From Pleurodeles waltl (taxonomy: Eukaryota; Chordata; Amphibia; Caudata; Salamandridae), in NCBI RefSeq assembly GCF_031143425.1, contig NC_090439.1:352030027-352094026 (forward strand): DNA of 64,000 nucleotides, in the 5' to 3' direction. A program made the translations under genes and the position numbers. Shown here one piece after another: positions 21,369-34,713 of the stretch. The first letter of the stretch is position 1, and every line of letters begins with the position of its first letter. The notes under the pieces are model-generated. The model saw nothing but the letters and a program-made list of their open reading frames with translations, did no database searches and was not told the DNA's origin.

Positions 21369-22818
21369 GTGCGCTAACAACTCTGAAAAACAGCTGTCCT
21401 TTGCAGTTGACATGCTGCAAAAGTCACCTGAAATCCTTCTTTGGCATGGAAAAATAAGATGACTTGGTTACAAACAATTGCTGTCATATCCATGAAATGA
21501 GTTCGAGTTTAAGAAGCTTAACTCAGTCTTCTGTCTTTCGAAGGTCAATAAATTAGGTAACATTAGACTGGATGACAGCAAGAGCTTATACACGGCAAAC
21601 ATTTGGTACCATGCGACTTATTAAAAATAGCACAGTATCAATCTCATTCCTACAGGGGCACCTTTTCCAGGGAAAAAGTCTCTTGTAAACCCTGGGTTAT
21701 AAATTAAACAAGGTGTTTGTCATCACCTCATTGAGTGGTCCAGTGCGAAATACCTGAAAAAATTTAAAGAGTTTAAAAACAGGCTGAACAAAGTATGGTG
21801 TCTTATATAAAAATAAACTGAACTTCTTAAGCTTTTGCTTATAACTACTTCGGTTTTACCAGCATGAAGTTTGAAAAAAAATTGTATTTCACTCTCACGG
21901 TTTGGGGCATCTTATTTTTCCATGCGCAATTGTTGGTAAACCAAGTCTGTGGCTGAAAGGCTGAGACAATCCGTGAGTGTGTGGTTAGGAAACCTCACCG
22001 AGCCGCTAATAGCCTTGAAAGAGTAATCGATTAACAGGAGCATCTGAACTGCGCGGCAGATCCCATTGAAGCAAAAACATACCTGTTGGCTGAAGTTCCT
22101 GTCACTAAGTATTTCTCTTGTAATGTCTGGCTGCTGGGTCATTTCATCTCATTGTTCGTCTGTTTAAATAAAGACTTTCACGCTGTGCATCCATTTTATG
22201 CCGCGCAGCTGAGAAGCCTTTTTCATGTAAACCGCAGCGGTCTCCAGTTGGGAAGAAACCTTTTACATTTGAGGGTAAGCTCCAACTGAACGTAAAACGG
22301 CGGGAATTACGGAGATTGGTGAAAGGCGGCAGGACATTGAAGAGTCTAGGCTATGCTGGGACAGACATGTCGAAAGTATTTTTTGCGGATATTAGCCCGC
22401 TCATACCAAGCTGAAGGGCGCTATTTGTGTTGTGCTGGAAAACACATTTATAGCAATTCATTTTATGTCAGTGCATGTAATTGGACTAGAACGACCTCTA
22501 ACATCAATGGGTAGATTTATAGATCAGGCCTAGAGAATGTTTTAGTTATACAGACAGGCTAACTTTTTACCAAAAGATCATATTAAAAAAATATATGCTT
22601 GTATACATACATGTAACCTCTTCACCCATTGGACGTTTTCAAATTCACATTTTGCTTCCACCCACTACGGCATTCATCACGGGCAATATATCAGCACATT
22701 TCAGCCATCTGTCTTGAACCAGGAGTAACTGGATTTTGCCGGAACACATGTGCACACACTCTTGAAAAGAAATACAGTTCACAGCCGGGGTGGGTGCGTC
22801 TGGACTTTTGGGCCACTC
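21369..22818. other. no gene or repeat recognised
   Basis: A/T-rich sequence with only short open frames of unconvincing composition. Nothing is supported here on either strand. Confidence 0.5.

Positions 22819-22906
<88 letters not shown>
22819..22906. repeat. (ATCT)22 microsatellite
   Basis: 88 bp of uninterrupted ATCT units. Perfect purity suggests it is unstable and recent. 22907-23415 downstream has no gene or repeat that I can support. Confidence 0.97.
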
Positions 22907-22907
<1 letters not shown>

Positions 22908-23415
22908 ATATCACCTTTCTCTGGACTGACAATAAAAAGCTGCTGTAATTAGGCTGCTCTCAGCCCACTCAAAACTTTGGCACTGGTGTCACTGTACCTG
23001 CTGCACTATTGATAACCATGCTGCTGGTCGAAGGAGTGACAGAAACATGAAATGCTGTGCAGACAGAATGGTAGTGTTTAGGTACCAAATGAGAGAATCT
23101 GACGGAAACTATAAGTTGTGACTCAGTTTGTCATTGATCAGTGATCATGTACTCCGAACATGCTCAACAATAACAGAACCTATCAGCATATAAAGAATCC
23201 AGCGATTTATGAAACATACTGAACAAGCATTTTAACAGTAATTACAAAGGGAACTTGTAATGACAACTTATTTTATATTAGCAGATCACATGAATTTTAT
23301 GGTCAGTCAGGTCTGCTCCCTTATGTTGTGGGTGCTTACCCAGTGTACACAGTGAACCTTATATTGTTTGATTTGAGGAGACTCAGGCCTTTTTGCTTGT
23401 GGAACCTATCATCGG

Positions 23416-23627
23416 TCAAACTAAGATGGAATCCAGCACCTGGAACAGAGCAAGGAATGGGTGATTTAGGTTAAACTCAGATGGTATCTGGCAGAACCAA
23501 CAGAGCAAGGACTGGGTGACTGAAGTCAAACTCAGGTGGCATTCAGCACAGAGAACACAGAAAGGACTGACTGAGGACAAACGCAGATGACATCTGGCGC
23601 AGCCAACCATGGACGTCACTTAGGGGT
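23416..23627. repeat. imperfect 55-bp tandem repeat, about 3.5 copies
   Basis: Units start at 23416, 23471, 23526 and 23577 with a shared core AAACTCAGATGG..ATC..GCA. The period is not a multiple of three, so the minus-strand open frame across it is not a conserved repeat protein. Confidence 0.8.
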
Positions 23628-25540
23628 CGCCAGGGATCACAGATGCGACTCCTGGCACTAACTTTGTAACCCTGGCCTCAGAGGTTGTAAAATCAGTGCC
23701 ATGAACACAGGGGGTGCTCCACATTCCTTATTTTCAGCATGTTTTTCTTTATACTAATAGTGAATAATATTCACTATTAGTGTAATAAAAAATAGAGCAC
23801 ACTTACCTGGAACAGGACATTTGGTGGCAGCTGTGGTAAGTAAAAATGTTTCAAATGTATGTTGTGGGCGTGCTTGCGGGTGAGAGTGTGTTTATTTGAG
23901 ATAAGTATGTGTGTATGTGTGAGCATGTGTCTGTGTGTGTGGACGTGTGTGTGTGTGAAAGTGAGTGAGAGTCATTGATAAGTAGTGAGATTGTGTGAGA
24001 TTGAGGCTGAAATGTACTATTCTTTGACACAAGGCAACACTGCGCCAAAGATGCTGCATTGTCTTGCATCAAAGAGAGAGAGAACAAATGCATCATATCT
24101 CCTAAAATATGGTGCATTGTTTCTCTCCCTGTGTACTGGTGCACATTTGACAGTCACACACCCTCGCTCACACCCTTGCGCCATGAGGGGGTGTGTGAGT
24201 GTTCTCTAAAGCATAGGTTTGGTAGTGGAAGGGGTACTTCCCATTGCAAAAACTATGCTTTAAGGCTTTTTCCACTTTGTATGTTTGCTGTGCAATGCAG
24301 CACACATGCAAAGTTGGAAAAAAGAGATTAAATAAAAACATTTCTCCTCGTTATGCCTGGCTCGAGGAGTCATAAGATTTTGGTGCAAATTCTTCTGTAC
24401 CAAAGTATGTAGATAGGAACTTGCATCAAAACCTAAAGGTGGTTGCACTAAAACACCCATGCACCACCCATGGAATGCCCAATTGACGCAAAATAACATA
24501 GAGCTGTGCGCAGTTAAATTTCGCTTTACTTTGGGGGTCCTATTCAATGCAAATCTGATTTGCCTTGGATAGTATATCCTACCCTAACACTATGCAGTGG
24601 GTTTGCATTACAAAAGTAGCTCAAACATGGTGCAAAGCATTAGTAAATCTGGGCCTGAGTGTCAGTAAGTATGCATGAATATCAGTGAGACTAAGAGTGA
24701 ATCCAAATGAGTGAGTGTAAGAATGAGTGTAAGGGGGTATTAGAGAGTGTGAGTGTGATTTTAGAGTCATGTGATATGCCTTACTGGGAACAATCTGGTT
24801 AAAGGGTCATATGATGTCACTTCCTATGATGTCATTAAGGTCAAAGGAGATGCAATGTCACTGGACCTATTTTTTGGGCCTAACAGGCTCGAGAGCTTGT
24901 TCTTCCCCAACCTGGATGCTTCGGTAGTCGGGGGCAGCTCTGGTGGGGGCTGTTGTTATTGTAGATAAGGGTGTGGCGCAAAGAGGACATTTTCTTGTTG
25001 AGGCAAGCATTCTTTTGGGCGTCTGGTGATCTGGGATTGTTTTTTTTTTCAGCCAGGACGGGCGAGTGGGAAGTGTACTAATTTTTGATCCACGGGCACA
25101 GTGTTGTTGGCACAATTGTGCATTTGCATTTTTGTCAGGGGGGTTTAAAGTTGGCAGGTGCAGTGGGATTGATACAATTGTGTTCTTTCACTGTCCTAGG
25201 GACTCAGTGTTTTCAGCCAAAATGTTGGTGTTTTTTTTGTGGTACTTTTGCTAGAATTTTAGTGCATATAACTATTGGTCTGGAATTTGCTGCCAATCAG
25301 TGCAAGTGTTTTTTCCCAGCTCCATGATTTTGTAGTCTTCCTTATGGCACTACGTGGACTCAGGGTCCCTAACCCCCACTTGGTTGGTTGTTTGTAAAGC
25401 AGCAGGTAGTATGCCCTAATTCGTACTAGTTGTGGGAACCTCCTGTTTTGGTTATACGGATGCCTGGTATTGCAAGGAGTGGGTCCAAGCACCCATGGAC
25501 TGAGGAGGATTTTGAGGTTTAAATGCATAGAATGGTTGAA
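23628..25540. other. intergenic repeats, possible DIRS leader at the end
   Basis: Contains a 29-bp near-perfect palindrome at 23753-23781 (ACTAATAGTGAAT arms), a GT-rich run at 23880-23970, and 24000-24660, which ends in AGTAAATCTGGGCCT like the border of a DNA element but lacks a matching left end. 24760-25540 is G/T-rich and precedes the DIRS-like Gag, so it may be its terminal repeat or leader. That is position only. Confidence 0.35.
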
Positions 25541-26984
25541 ATGGAAGAGGTTTTGGCTTTGTTGCGGTCACAGGCGACTAGTGGGTAGAATAGAGAACCA
25601 GTAGCACCAGCTGAGAGGCCTAGAAGATCAGGGGTGGCTAATAGGGCGGCATTTCCCTACGTTCATAAGAGGGGCAAGGAATAAGGAACCCGGAAGGGGT
25701 TTGTATTGGTTCCTGGGGGCGTCCTGCAGACCCTCAAGGCAGGTAACTCTGGTAAAGTAGTGTCTCAGGATAGTGTTTCAGCTGTAGTGGTGCCTGCTGA
25801 GAGTGGTAGTATTGGCCAGAATGGTAACAGTTGTATGGCAATCGGGGTTACGTGCGCAGAAGGCATGAAGGCATGGGCAAGCCAGGCATGGTGACTAACT
25901 TAGCCAGTGTGTTGCCATGGCTTTCCAAGGTGGGAATGTTGTCCACTACCTTTTTGTGGTGTGTGCTTGCCAGTGTGGCAGATGGTGATAATGTGGAGAG
26001 GGCCAAGAGGTCACTGGCCCACATTGACAGCATGGTTAGTCAGGGAACGCAAGGGAGTGGCACTCCCATACAGTGGGTCAGTGGGGTGCCATCAGATAAC
26101 TCAGTGGTCCAAGGTTCTACAATTCTGTCGGGGAATCGGGATGTGCAGTTGGAGGTCACTCCTGTGGAGTGAGTTAGTGGGGCCCCCCAGCCTGTGGTGC
26201 AGGGAACTTCAGTTCCATGCACCCCATTGGCTAGAAGTGCACCTCCGGCGGGCACAGTGGTGACAGCGGCTGTTCCCCCTATTCCGGAACCCGCAATGAC
26301 AGGTACTGGGGCATCATTGTCAGGCATTAGTCTGGGGGACGTACAGTCTGAGCATAACCAGCTGGGCAGGCATGTTGCAATGGAAGTGAAGGAAAAAAAA
26401 TAGTAGAGGAATTACGTAGACATGTTTGAGTTGATTGTGGATAGGCCCGAAAAGGAGGAGGCCAGGCAGTGCAGTGAGCGCTCTCGCTCGAGGGACTGTG
26501 GCCCTACAAAAAGAGGGTGGAGGAAATGCTGGTGAACTCGGTCAAAGGTTTTTCAATTTTTCAGGCTAGTATGGCTGAGTGTTTTGCTAGTTTGGGTGTC
26601 CTACTCATGTGCTTCCAGATTAGAAATGTGTGCACCCATGGTGAGTATGGTGGTATGGCTTGAGAAGATTATGATAAGGAATTCAGGAGGATTAAGGCCA
26701 CCAGACCCACACTAGCTTGGGATCAGACAGATGTTATAACTTAGCTGCGTTTTATGAAAAGAAACCTCAACATCCTGATGCTAGCACCGGTCAGCCCTTT
26801 CATGAGTGCTCCGGGTCAGCTAGCAGCCCATGGGACGGGTGTGGAAGGTTCTTTTGGAACTTTAACAAATGATCCTGTACCTGCCCCCTGGGGGCATTGT
26901 TGCTCATTCTGTGGCTTGTCATCCCACCTAGAGTCCAAGTGCTTCAGAAAGTCCAAGGACAAAGGTGGAAAGAAACAGGACTGA
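25541..26984 (+). pseudogene. DIRS-like retroelement, Gag region
   Basis: Starts at an ATG (MEEVLALL) and passes through several frames and stops. The region near 26640-26760 has W-x-D-Y-D-x-x-F-R-R followed by a Trp-Asp segment, a pattern found in Gag of DIRS-type elements. It ends in a zinc knuckle CSFCGLSSHLESKC (CX2C..HX4C) with a Lys-rich tail to 26984. Decayed. Confidence 0.55.
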
Positions 26985-27107
26985 TCGCCCCCTGTTTGGC
27001 AAGGCTCTCTCCCTGGTTAATTTGTTGGCAATAGTTCTGTGACTCAAAGTGTACAATAATCCTGCGGCAACTCAGGCTTTGTATGGAGGCTTCCAGTAGA
27101 GTGGTGT

Positions 27108-27984
27108 GTGGGCGTCTCCTATTGCAGGAATACACATTCGCTCAGGTTCAGTCATGGAGTGGGAAGGGCTAAGATCCTCAAGGAGATGAGACTGGGGAGG
27201 GTGGCAGGGCCCTATGATTCAGTCCCTCTCAATGGCTTCATCTGCTTTCCTTTTGGGGTAGTCCACAAAAAGGAGCCTAGAGAATACAGAATAATATACA
27301 ACCTAGCAGCACCAAGGGGTCAGTCGGTAAATTAAGCCACCAACAGGGCCTTATGCTAGGTCAAATATGCTTCCCTGGACCAGGTGATTAAAAAGTGGCA
27401 GAAACTGGTACCTAGGACTCTCTTAGCATAATCAGACATTGAGTCGGCTTTCTGACTGCTCCCTGTGCATCCATTGGTTTTCCACCTGCTGGGTTTTCAA
27501 TTTGAGGGCTCATTTTATTTTGATAAATGCAGGCATTTAGGCTGCTTGGTCTCATGCTCCTACCTGAGAAGTTCAGCACGTTTCTTGAATGGGTCTTAGG
27601 CGGAGGTCGGGGTATCAGTGAGTGTTTCACTACCTGGACGACTTTCTCTTTCTAGGTCCACCTAGAATGGAGGAATGTGCTGAGTCCTTGTACTCCTTCC
27701 ATGAACTGCTAGGAGATTTTTAGGTTCCACTGGCTCAGGGCAAGACACTTGGGCTACCACAGATTTTCTGGGAATAGGTTGAATTGTGTTGCTGGGGTCT
27801 CGAGGCTCCACTTGGAAAAGGTTAACTCTTTTTCTCACGCTTTAAAAGCATGTCTGGGAGCTGGGAAGGTCACCTTGCATCAGTTGCAAGTCGTGGTTGG
27901 ACAGCTTAATTTCGCCTTACGCATCACCCCATTGGTCGCCCATTTTCACGGTCAATTGCCCAGCTTAAGTCTGGCCTGAAGGAG
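27108..27984 (+). pseudogene. DIRS-like reverse transcriptase, truncated
   Basis: A fragment at 27180-27335 reads GRVAGPYDSVPLNGF then FGVVHKKEPREYRIIYNL, matching the characteristic start of DIRS/Ngaro RT (G-R-x-A-G-P-[FY], then P-x-G-[VL]-x-x-K-x-x-x-x-[FY]-R-[IL]-I). The catalytic box YLDD is intact at 27631-27642, and an RNase H-proximal LNFA motif follows near 27910. Stops and shifts break it. It ends at about 27984 against a Harbinger-type MITE; no tyrosine recombinase is left. Confidence 0.7.
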
Positions 27985-28984
27985 AAACATCCGCCTACCG
28001 CAGTGGCCTACCGCCACTGAGACGGCCACCAAAATACCGTCGCCATGGCTACCGACCGTCCATGGCATTATGACCGTAGATGGAATTCTGCTAGAAGGCT
28101 GGCGGAATTCCGTCTACGGTCATGGCGGCGGACGGCGGCAAGGTGGCGCTGCCAGCAGCAGCGCCACACCAGCAAAACATGTTCCATGATACGGCCTGGC
28201 AGTGTTTTACTGGTGGACGCTGCTGCTGGCAGCAGGGCTGTGTCCTGTTTCCTGCCGGAGGACCCCCTGCATGCAGGTAAGTCGGGTGCTCCGACAGGAG
28301 AAGGGGGTGGGGGTGTTGTGTGCGTGTGTAGGGGGTGTGTGACTGTGTGTGAATGCGTGCATGCGTGTGTAATGCATGTGTGTGTGTGTAGGGGGTGTGT
28401 GACTGTGTGTGAATGCGTGTGTAATGCATGTGTGCATGAGTGGGTGTGAGTGTATGTGCATGTTGTGACGTGAGATTGAGTGTGTGCTTGGATGTATGTT
28501 CGTGAGTGTTGCTGTGAGTGTGTATGAATGTATGAATGTGTGGGTGAATGTGTGTATGCGTGTGTATGGGTGTGTATGTATGTGCATGTATGTGTGTAAA
28601 TGTGAGGGCGGGGTTGTGAGAGGGAGGGGGAGTGTGGGAGAGGACTCTGGGTAGGGAGGCAGGGGAGACCTCCATCAGTGCAAGGGAAGGAATTCCCTGG
28701 CACTGATAGTGCCCGCCGCCATGGTTTCAGTGGCGGTACAGAAACCACTGAAACCATGACGGTGGGTGGGGTCAGAATGACATGGGTGGCCTAGTGATGG
28801 TCGCCGGCCTGGAGACTGTAGTCTCCAGCCCGGCAGTCGTTACCGCCGTGGCGGTCGGTGTGGTACATTGGCAGTTTGGCTTTGACAAAACCGCCTATGT
28901 CATAATAGTGGAGGTAGGTACTGCCAGCCTGTTGACGGTCATACCTCCATTATACCACCGACCGCGAGGGTCGTAATGACCCCC
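27985..28984. mobile_element. Harbinger MITE with an internal TG-rich microsatellite
   Basis: Right end GTCGTAATGACCCCC at 28970-28984 followed by TAA. The left end is less clear. Contains hairpins (e.g. about 28075-28121, CCGTAGATGGAATTC arms), a TGTG/TGAATG low-complexity run at 28310-28610, and a GGAATTCCCTGGCACTGA hairpin side shared in inverted orientation with 41379-42404. The long His/Thr-rich minus-strand frames across it are translations of the microsatellite. Confidence 0.65.
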
Positions 28985-28987
28985 TAA

Positions 28988-29778
28988 GTATCTTAGCATG
29001 TCAAGACGTGCCAAAATGATGTAAACTTCGTTGTGCTCTCGTGTGTTGACGTCAAGTACCTAAACGAGATGAATAGACAGCTCTGGGTATCATAATGTAG
29101 CACAGGGCACCAAAAACGCCAATATATGTATACTAAATCATCAAGGTACCCACCTCAATAGGCCGTAGTAATTGTTTTCCAGTCATAGACCGAAGGTCGA
29201 AGCTCATATATGAAAGTTGGTATGCAATCCTAACTGTAGTAGACAGATTACCCTGATGAATCAGTGTCTAAAAACAAGCGAAGAAAAGCCACACCTAAGT
29301 ATACGAAAACAAAACTGCATCTGGTCTAAAGCACAATAGAACCCATGGCAAAGGAAAACTACACTGAAAAGGTGGAACATGTAAAAAAGTTACAAAATGT
29401 GAAATATGTTAAGAAAGGGGGACATAGGTCAGTTTGGAAATGAAGCGGTCAGAAATTAACCGGAAACCCGGTTATGTAAATTTGCAAAGATGTAGTCCTG
29501 TGAATGGGCTACGACAATAGTACAATAAAATAACGTCACAAAATGTAGAATTAATTGCTAGCAACAACGGTATCCCCGCATTATGCTTAGTAAGACAAAG
29601 TTTCTTTGTCCATCTAAAAAGACACCCCCAGTCCTATACAGGCCTAGAGCAATAACCCAGGGCTGAATTAATAGTTATAGCCTGAAGTGCAAAGGCAAAC
29701 TTACCCGGCAGTATAGGTAAGCAAGGTGGTGTCCTGAGTGTGGAAAGACGCCTTTGGCAGCCATCTTGGGACTCGGCT
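28988..29778. other. no gene or repeat recognised
   Basis: A/T-rich unique-looking sequence with no open frame of interest on either strand. Confidence 0.5.
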
Positions 29779-30170
29779 TATTTTAAAAAGGAGAGGGGTG
29801 CAAATGGCCCCCTCCTGAGGGTCTTGGAGCCCTGTGGACCACCAACTCCCTGGTGCTATATTTAGAAAAAAAGGAAGGGGTCACATGGGGGCCCCCTCCT
29901 GAGGTTCTGTAATCCCTGGGGACCACCACCTCCCTGGGTCTAAATTAGCAGTAGTGGGTGGGGAGGGCTGGGTTAGACCACCCGAGCCCCGGGGACACCC
30001 GCACACACCCCCAGGCCACAGGTACCACCACCTCCCCAGTGCCAAATGTTCTAAATAATGGGAAAGGGGCTGCATCGCCCCCTCCTGGGCTACATACAGC
30101 CCCAGGGACCACCACCTCCCTTGGGCCGGTCCTGAAAAGTAAAGAAGGGGGGCACACGAGGGACGGCTCC
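29779..30170. repeat. GC-rich minisatellite, about 83-105-bp units
   Basis: The core GGACCACCACCTCCCTGG recurs at about 29836, 29919, 30024 and 30107, with GGCCCCCTCCTGAGG-like boxes between. Spacing is 83, 105 and 83 bp. Not a multiple of three, so not a repeat protein. Confidence 0.7.
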
Positions 30171-31089
30171 TGCTATGTCCTGGGGTGCCCACCCCAGGGA
30201 CGTAGCTGTTTGCTTTGCTTGGTGGAAGCAAAGCAAACTCTCCAGTTCCAGCAGGTGGGAGCTGTCAAAGTGCTCCCGCCTGCTGGAAGCAGAGGTTTCA
30301 TCGCATTCCCTACCCACTAGTATTGGGGCAGGGGAAGAGATGTAACTATTGCTCTTGAACCCAGGGAACTGCATTTTCAGAGGCTCCCTGTGTAGGGAGC
30401 TGCATTTCTAGCAGCTCCTTGTGAACAATAGCAATGCCAACTCCAGTAGGAAGCGGGGAGCCTCTGGCACCACGAGGGCCTTGAGGCTTCCCCCGCCATC
30501 CCAGTGCACACTGAGTTTCTTGGGTAGGCTTCCAAGGGGAGCCTCGAGTCATGGCTGGGCCCCAGGGGATAAGGTCCCTGTGGCAGAAATCGGCAAGGGG
30601 ATGGGGCTGCACAGTCCTCCTCCCCCATTTCTATTAATAAAAATAGGTCTTCCTGCCTTTTGACAGGATGATAGACAGATTACCAAAGGGCCCCCTGAGT
30701 GTTTGCTGCTGATTTTGGTGGCTCGTTCTTGATGCCGAGGAACATGAGGACAACTCCACAAAACAAAGAAGCACATGCAACATATAAATAAGGAGAAGGA
30801 GCCTGTTTTGGTGGAGATGTATGTCTTTGTAGTCGCATTGGCCTCTCCATAGGAGGATCCATGTTATCACAGAAATCTAAAGAAACACAAGTCACAATCA
30901 CATTGCCAAATGCACACAAGGTTGCTGGAGACATTTCCTCATGGTTCAATATACAGCTGTAGTGTAGAATATGTACTGGACATTTACCCAAGGAGGTAGA
31001 AATAAATCCACCTGGGCTGATATGTTATGCAAAACTGTGGACTCTTTTTGAATAAAAGGGCAGGTGAGGTTGCTTTGTGGCCGAGTCAT
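30171..31089. repeat. hairpin-rich spacer, no gene
   Basis: Two clear hairpins: about 30207-30240 (GTTTGCTTTGCTT arms) and 30244-30290 (TTCCAGCAGG arms). The rest has no supported feature. Confidence 0.45.
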
Positions 31090-31435
31090 TCACACAGCTA
31101 CTGATACACCCACAAAGACACACACACCTACTCACAGACGCAATCAGACATACTCAGACACTCACTTACCCACTCACAGTTCCAGTCACAAATCCACTCA
31201 GAGACTCACACATCCACTCACAGACCCTCTCAGACACTCACTTACCCACTCACTGACCCACTTAGAAACTAATGCACCCAATCACACACCCACTCAATCA
31301 CCTACCTACTCACAGACCCGCTCAGTCATGCACCCACTCACAGACACACTCGCAGACTCATGCACCCACTCACAGACCAATTGAGGTACTCATATGCACA
31401 CTCACAGACCCACTCAGAGATTTATGCACAGAGGA
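31090..31435. repeat. CACTCA-type low-complexity minisatellite
   Basis: Imperfect repeats of CACTCACAGACCCACTCAGA-like units. The plus-strand Thr/His/Ser frame is a translation of the repeat. Confidence 0.8.
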
Positions 31436-31444
31436 TTGAGTGGT

Positions 31445-31600
31445 TATAGAGGGTTGGCAGCAGGGCCTGGCTCTAGGCCAGGCCCTGTTGCTATTCCTTG
31501 CCGAAGGCAGTGTGTGGCACGGAGTTGCATAGTAATAACGGGTTGACTGCAAGGCCTGCAGCCAACCCTGCTGCATACGGCCAAAAGCCATTCTCTAATC
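31445..31600. repeat. hairpin pair
   Basis: A perfect hairpin at about 31463-31489 (CAGGGCCTGGC arms) lies inside a wider GGGTTGGC...GCCAACCC inverted repeat extending to about 31570. Confidence 0.65.
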
Positions 31601-32073
31601 TTTGTTTTTTAAGTGAATATTTATATATATATAATTTTAAAAACATAACCCAAACAATTTAATAGGATGTAAAATATACATTTTTATTTATAGTGTTACA
31701 TTATATATATGTATATTTAAACATACACACATATATATGTGTATGTGTGTTTATTTGAGTGATATAATATGCAGTATTAAATATTATTTAAATGTATTTA
31801 ATTTACATTATATTAACGTTATACATAAAAAAATTCAAGATTTGCTATTTCAAACTATATATTTATATAAAAACAATATTTTTTTCTGTTTTTGAACGAT
31901 GTTAGTGTGAAATTATATTTCTTTTGATATTTTTGTACTTACCAGTATAAGTGTAGGGACCAAAATGTTTGTAAACATTATTTTTGACACAATATTTCTG
32001 TATCTCAATATTGTTGGTTTTGCTATGTCAGTGATCCACATTTGTAGCCTTCAGTTCGAAAGAGATGACCCCT
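31601..32073. other. A/T-rich spacer
   Basis: Dominated by TATATA and poly-A/T runs. No frame or signal is supported. Confidence 0.6.
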
Positions 32074-32078
32074 TCATC

Positions 32079-33698
32079 TGTGTGTCTTTCTGGAATCACA
32101 GTTTAAAATCCTAATTTATAGTGAAGTCCAATTTTGAATTGCAATTCTAAAAATGCCACTTTTAGAAAGTTGCCATTTTCTTGCCTTAGCCATTTAGTGC
32201 ATGCAGCCTGTCTCTGCCCACATGTCTGGGTGAAGTCAGCAGTTAGGTTTTGTGTATTCCTTCTAGATAGCCACAAATATTAGGATGGGAGCTTTGGTAT
32301 CACTTAATGACTCATTCTCATTCTGGCAGGATTGGAGGAAGTAGCTGGACACAGCCTCACATCTGAATTAGTTGTGTCCTGTCCACACACGGGACTTAAC
32401 AACCCTGAATTGTCACTCCAGCCTGCTTGGAACCAGGGCAAGGGAGAAGGGGAATTCCTTGCACTTCAAAACCACTGTCTAGAAGCTCCTCCCACCTTCC
32501 AGAACAAGGGCACTAAAGTATAAATACTGGACCTCAGACACCACCACGTATGTGCACTTCAAGACCTGTGGATACTCTGCCAAGAAGAAGAACCGCTTTG
32601 CTGAAGAAGGCTTGCCACTCTGCTGGACTACTGTTTTGCTGGAATTTTGCTTTGATGTGCTGACCTGTGCCTGCTGCCCTCTTGCCTGGGAGTGAGAAGT
32701 ACTGGATCTGCATCTCTCCAACCCAGAACTTAGAGTGACTCCAAGGGCTAGTTGGCTGGCCTCCTGATCTGAAGTCTCAGGGACAGAAAGACTTCCATCC
32801 ACGGTACTCCTGCACCTGGACTCTGCTCATTGTGAGTCTGCCCTGTCAAGTGGTATGACTCCAGTCCAGGACCTTTGGAAGAGAGCCTGAGGTGTTTGCT
32901 CCAGCAGAACCCCCGAATCGCCACTGTTGCGTGGAAAAAATCAACAGATCACCTCTACTGCGTGGGTCGCAACCCATGCAACCAGACTTGCATTGCCCCT
33001 GTACCACGCATCTTGAAACCAGCACATCACATTCATGATCAACACTGCTGCGCTTTTCTTGGCACAAGGACCTCATATCCCTGATGACAGCATCCCTGAA
33101 GTTGACGATGAAACTAGGCATTGCAGCCTCTGCGCCGATCGGAACCAACGCATTCCCTCAACTGCACATCAGATCCTCACTGTCGATACAGTAGGAACTT
33201 ACACCACAGCCTTACTGCATCTCAGTACCAGTGCACGGCTGCTGTTGCAGGGGAAAAGCAATGTACTCCCTCTAAGGCATGGTCCCGAGCCAACGCACTC
33301 TCCGCAACCCAAATTTAAGGTACTTTGGTTCAGTGGGCCTGACTGAGTCCCAATAGCCAGCCCGCGCTCCATCGCGTTTGGCCTGAACTTCTGACTTTGT
33401 CCGGTTCAACCAGATAAGTGCTGTATTACAGTTTATTTATTTAAATAGGTTCCGTTTTTCAAGACTGGTGTAGGATCCTTTTCATGTGGATTTTCATTAT
33501 TTTACTGTTTGAAGTGTTGCACAAATACTTTACAGATTGCCTCTGCCTCCAGATTAAGCCTGACTGCTCTGAGTCAAGCTACCAGGGGCTGAGCACAGGT
33601 TAATTTGGGGCTTGGTTTGTGCCTTACTCTGACTAGGATTGTGGTTGCTGCTTCACCAGGACTAACACCCGAGTCAACCGAAAACCCAGTTTCTAACA
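32079..33698. mobile_element. solo LTR, 1.62 kb, second LTR family
   Basis: Begins TGTGTGTCTTTC, ends TTTCTAACA, and is flanked by the exact 5-bp duplication TCATC at 32074-32078 and 33699-33703. No interior sequence or partner LTR. Unrelated by eye to the 3-kb LTR family. No protein is encoded; the 60-110-residue frames inside are unremarkable. Confidence 0.82.
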
Positions 33699-33703
33699 TC
33701 ATC

Positions 33704-34713
33704 GATTTTGGTTCGTATGGATGGATGCCGCATCACCTGGGGTCCCAGTTGAGAATGTTATTTTCACCTGTATTTTTGTGGTTTTGATATATGCACAATA
33801 AAAAGATTTTAAATATGGGTTAAAATTTGTCCAGACTTCAACAACCACAGAGGAATTTCATAGATCAAAAGCAGTGTTTCCTTTTTTATTGCTTTTTCAC
33901 TTCCATTGAACCAATACTAACAGAACTAGAAGAGTGGAATGCACACGGAAAATATTTTGTTCAGAAATATGTTTGTACTACTTAGTGATAAATTCAGTTC
34001 CAAAGACTCTACTAAATGAAACTTCAAATTTCAAAAATGTGTTTTGTAAAGAGCCCATCGTCTGATTGTGCTAACACTTTGCCTTTTCCAAGTCTATAAC
34101 CTTCAATAAACAATTTCAACATATTTCATATCAAAATAACTTTGTGTGCCTCTACATTTTACTATCTGAAACTGTTTCATCTTTCAATTGAGTAGTGATC
34201 TGTCTAATCATGCTGACTCCTACTTTCAGGACTTGCCTCCCAGACAGAGGGAGCTGTCTGGTCGCCAAAGACCTATTAGGAAGTTACAGTAGGCTTAGAG
34301 CCTGCCCATTGCTTACCAGTTGCTGACTTTTTTGCAGTAACTCTCATTTGCCTACCTCTTATTCAATGGCTTGCCTTCTCTTCTTGTGTTCATCCCTCCC
34401 TTTAAGACAGACTCTTTACAATTCTTTTGATTAGATGACTTGTATCCTTCCACTGCTCACATTTAAGGACCTACCTTTTTCTTTTTCATTCAGAACCCAA
34501 TGAGTGTTAGTGTTTTATCTCCCTCTTGTGCTGCTTCCTCTCTCAGAAACCCACTTCCACCACTGTGTTGTCCCCACCCATCCTAACTTGTCTGTAAATG
34601 CACACTAACTGGAATATTTTTGCTTGAGTATGGATGAGGACCGGAATTTAGGGGTTGTATGTTTTTTTCTCTACATTCCAAATATTGCATGAAAGCAGAA
34701 GCTTTTGGCACAC
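33704..34713. other. no gene recognised
   Basis: Flanking sequence between the solo LTR and the Harbinger element. An AATAAA at about 33797 has no associated frame. Confidence 0.45.

Noticed and set aside
22629..22952. Frame with (LSIY) repeats
   Set aside because: Translation of the ATCT microsatellite.
23416..23619. 67-residue Cys-rich minus-strand frame
   Set aside because: It covers a 55-bp tandem repeat whose period is not a multiple of three, so the units read in different frames.
28068..28757. His/Thr-rich 229-residue minus-strand frame
   Set aside because: Translation of a TG-rich microsatellite; two other frames are equally open.
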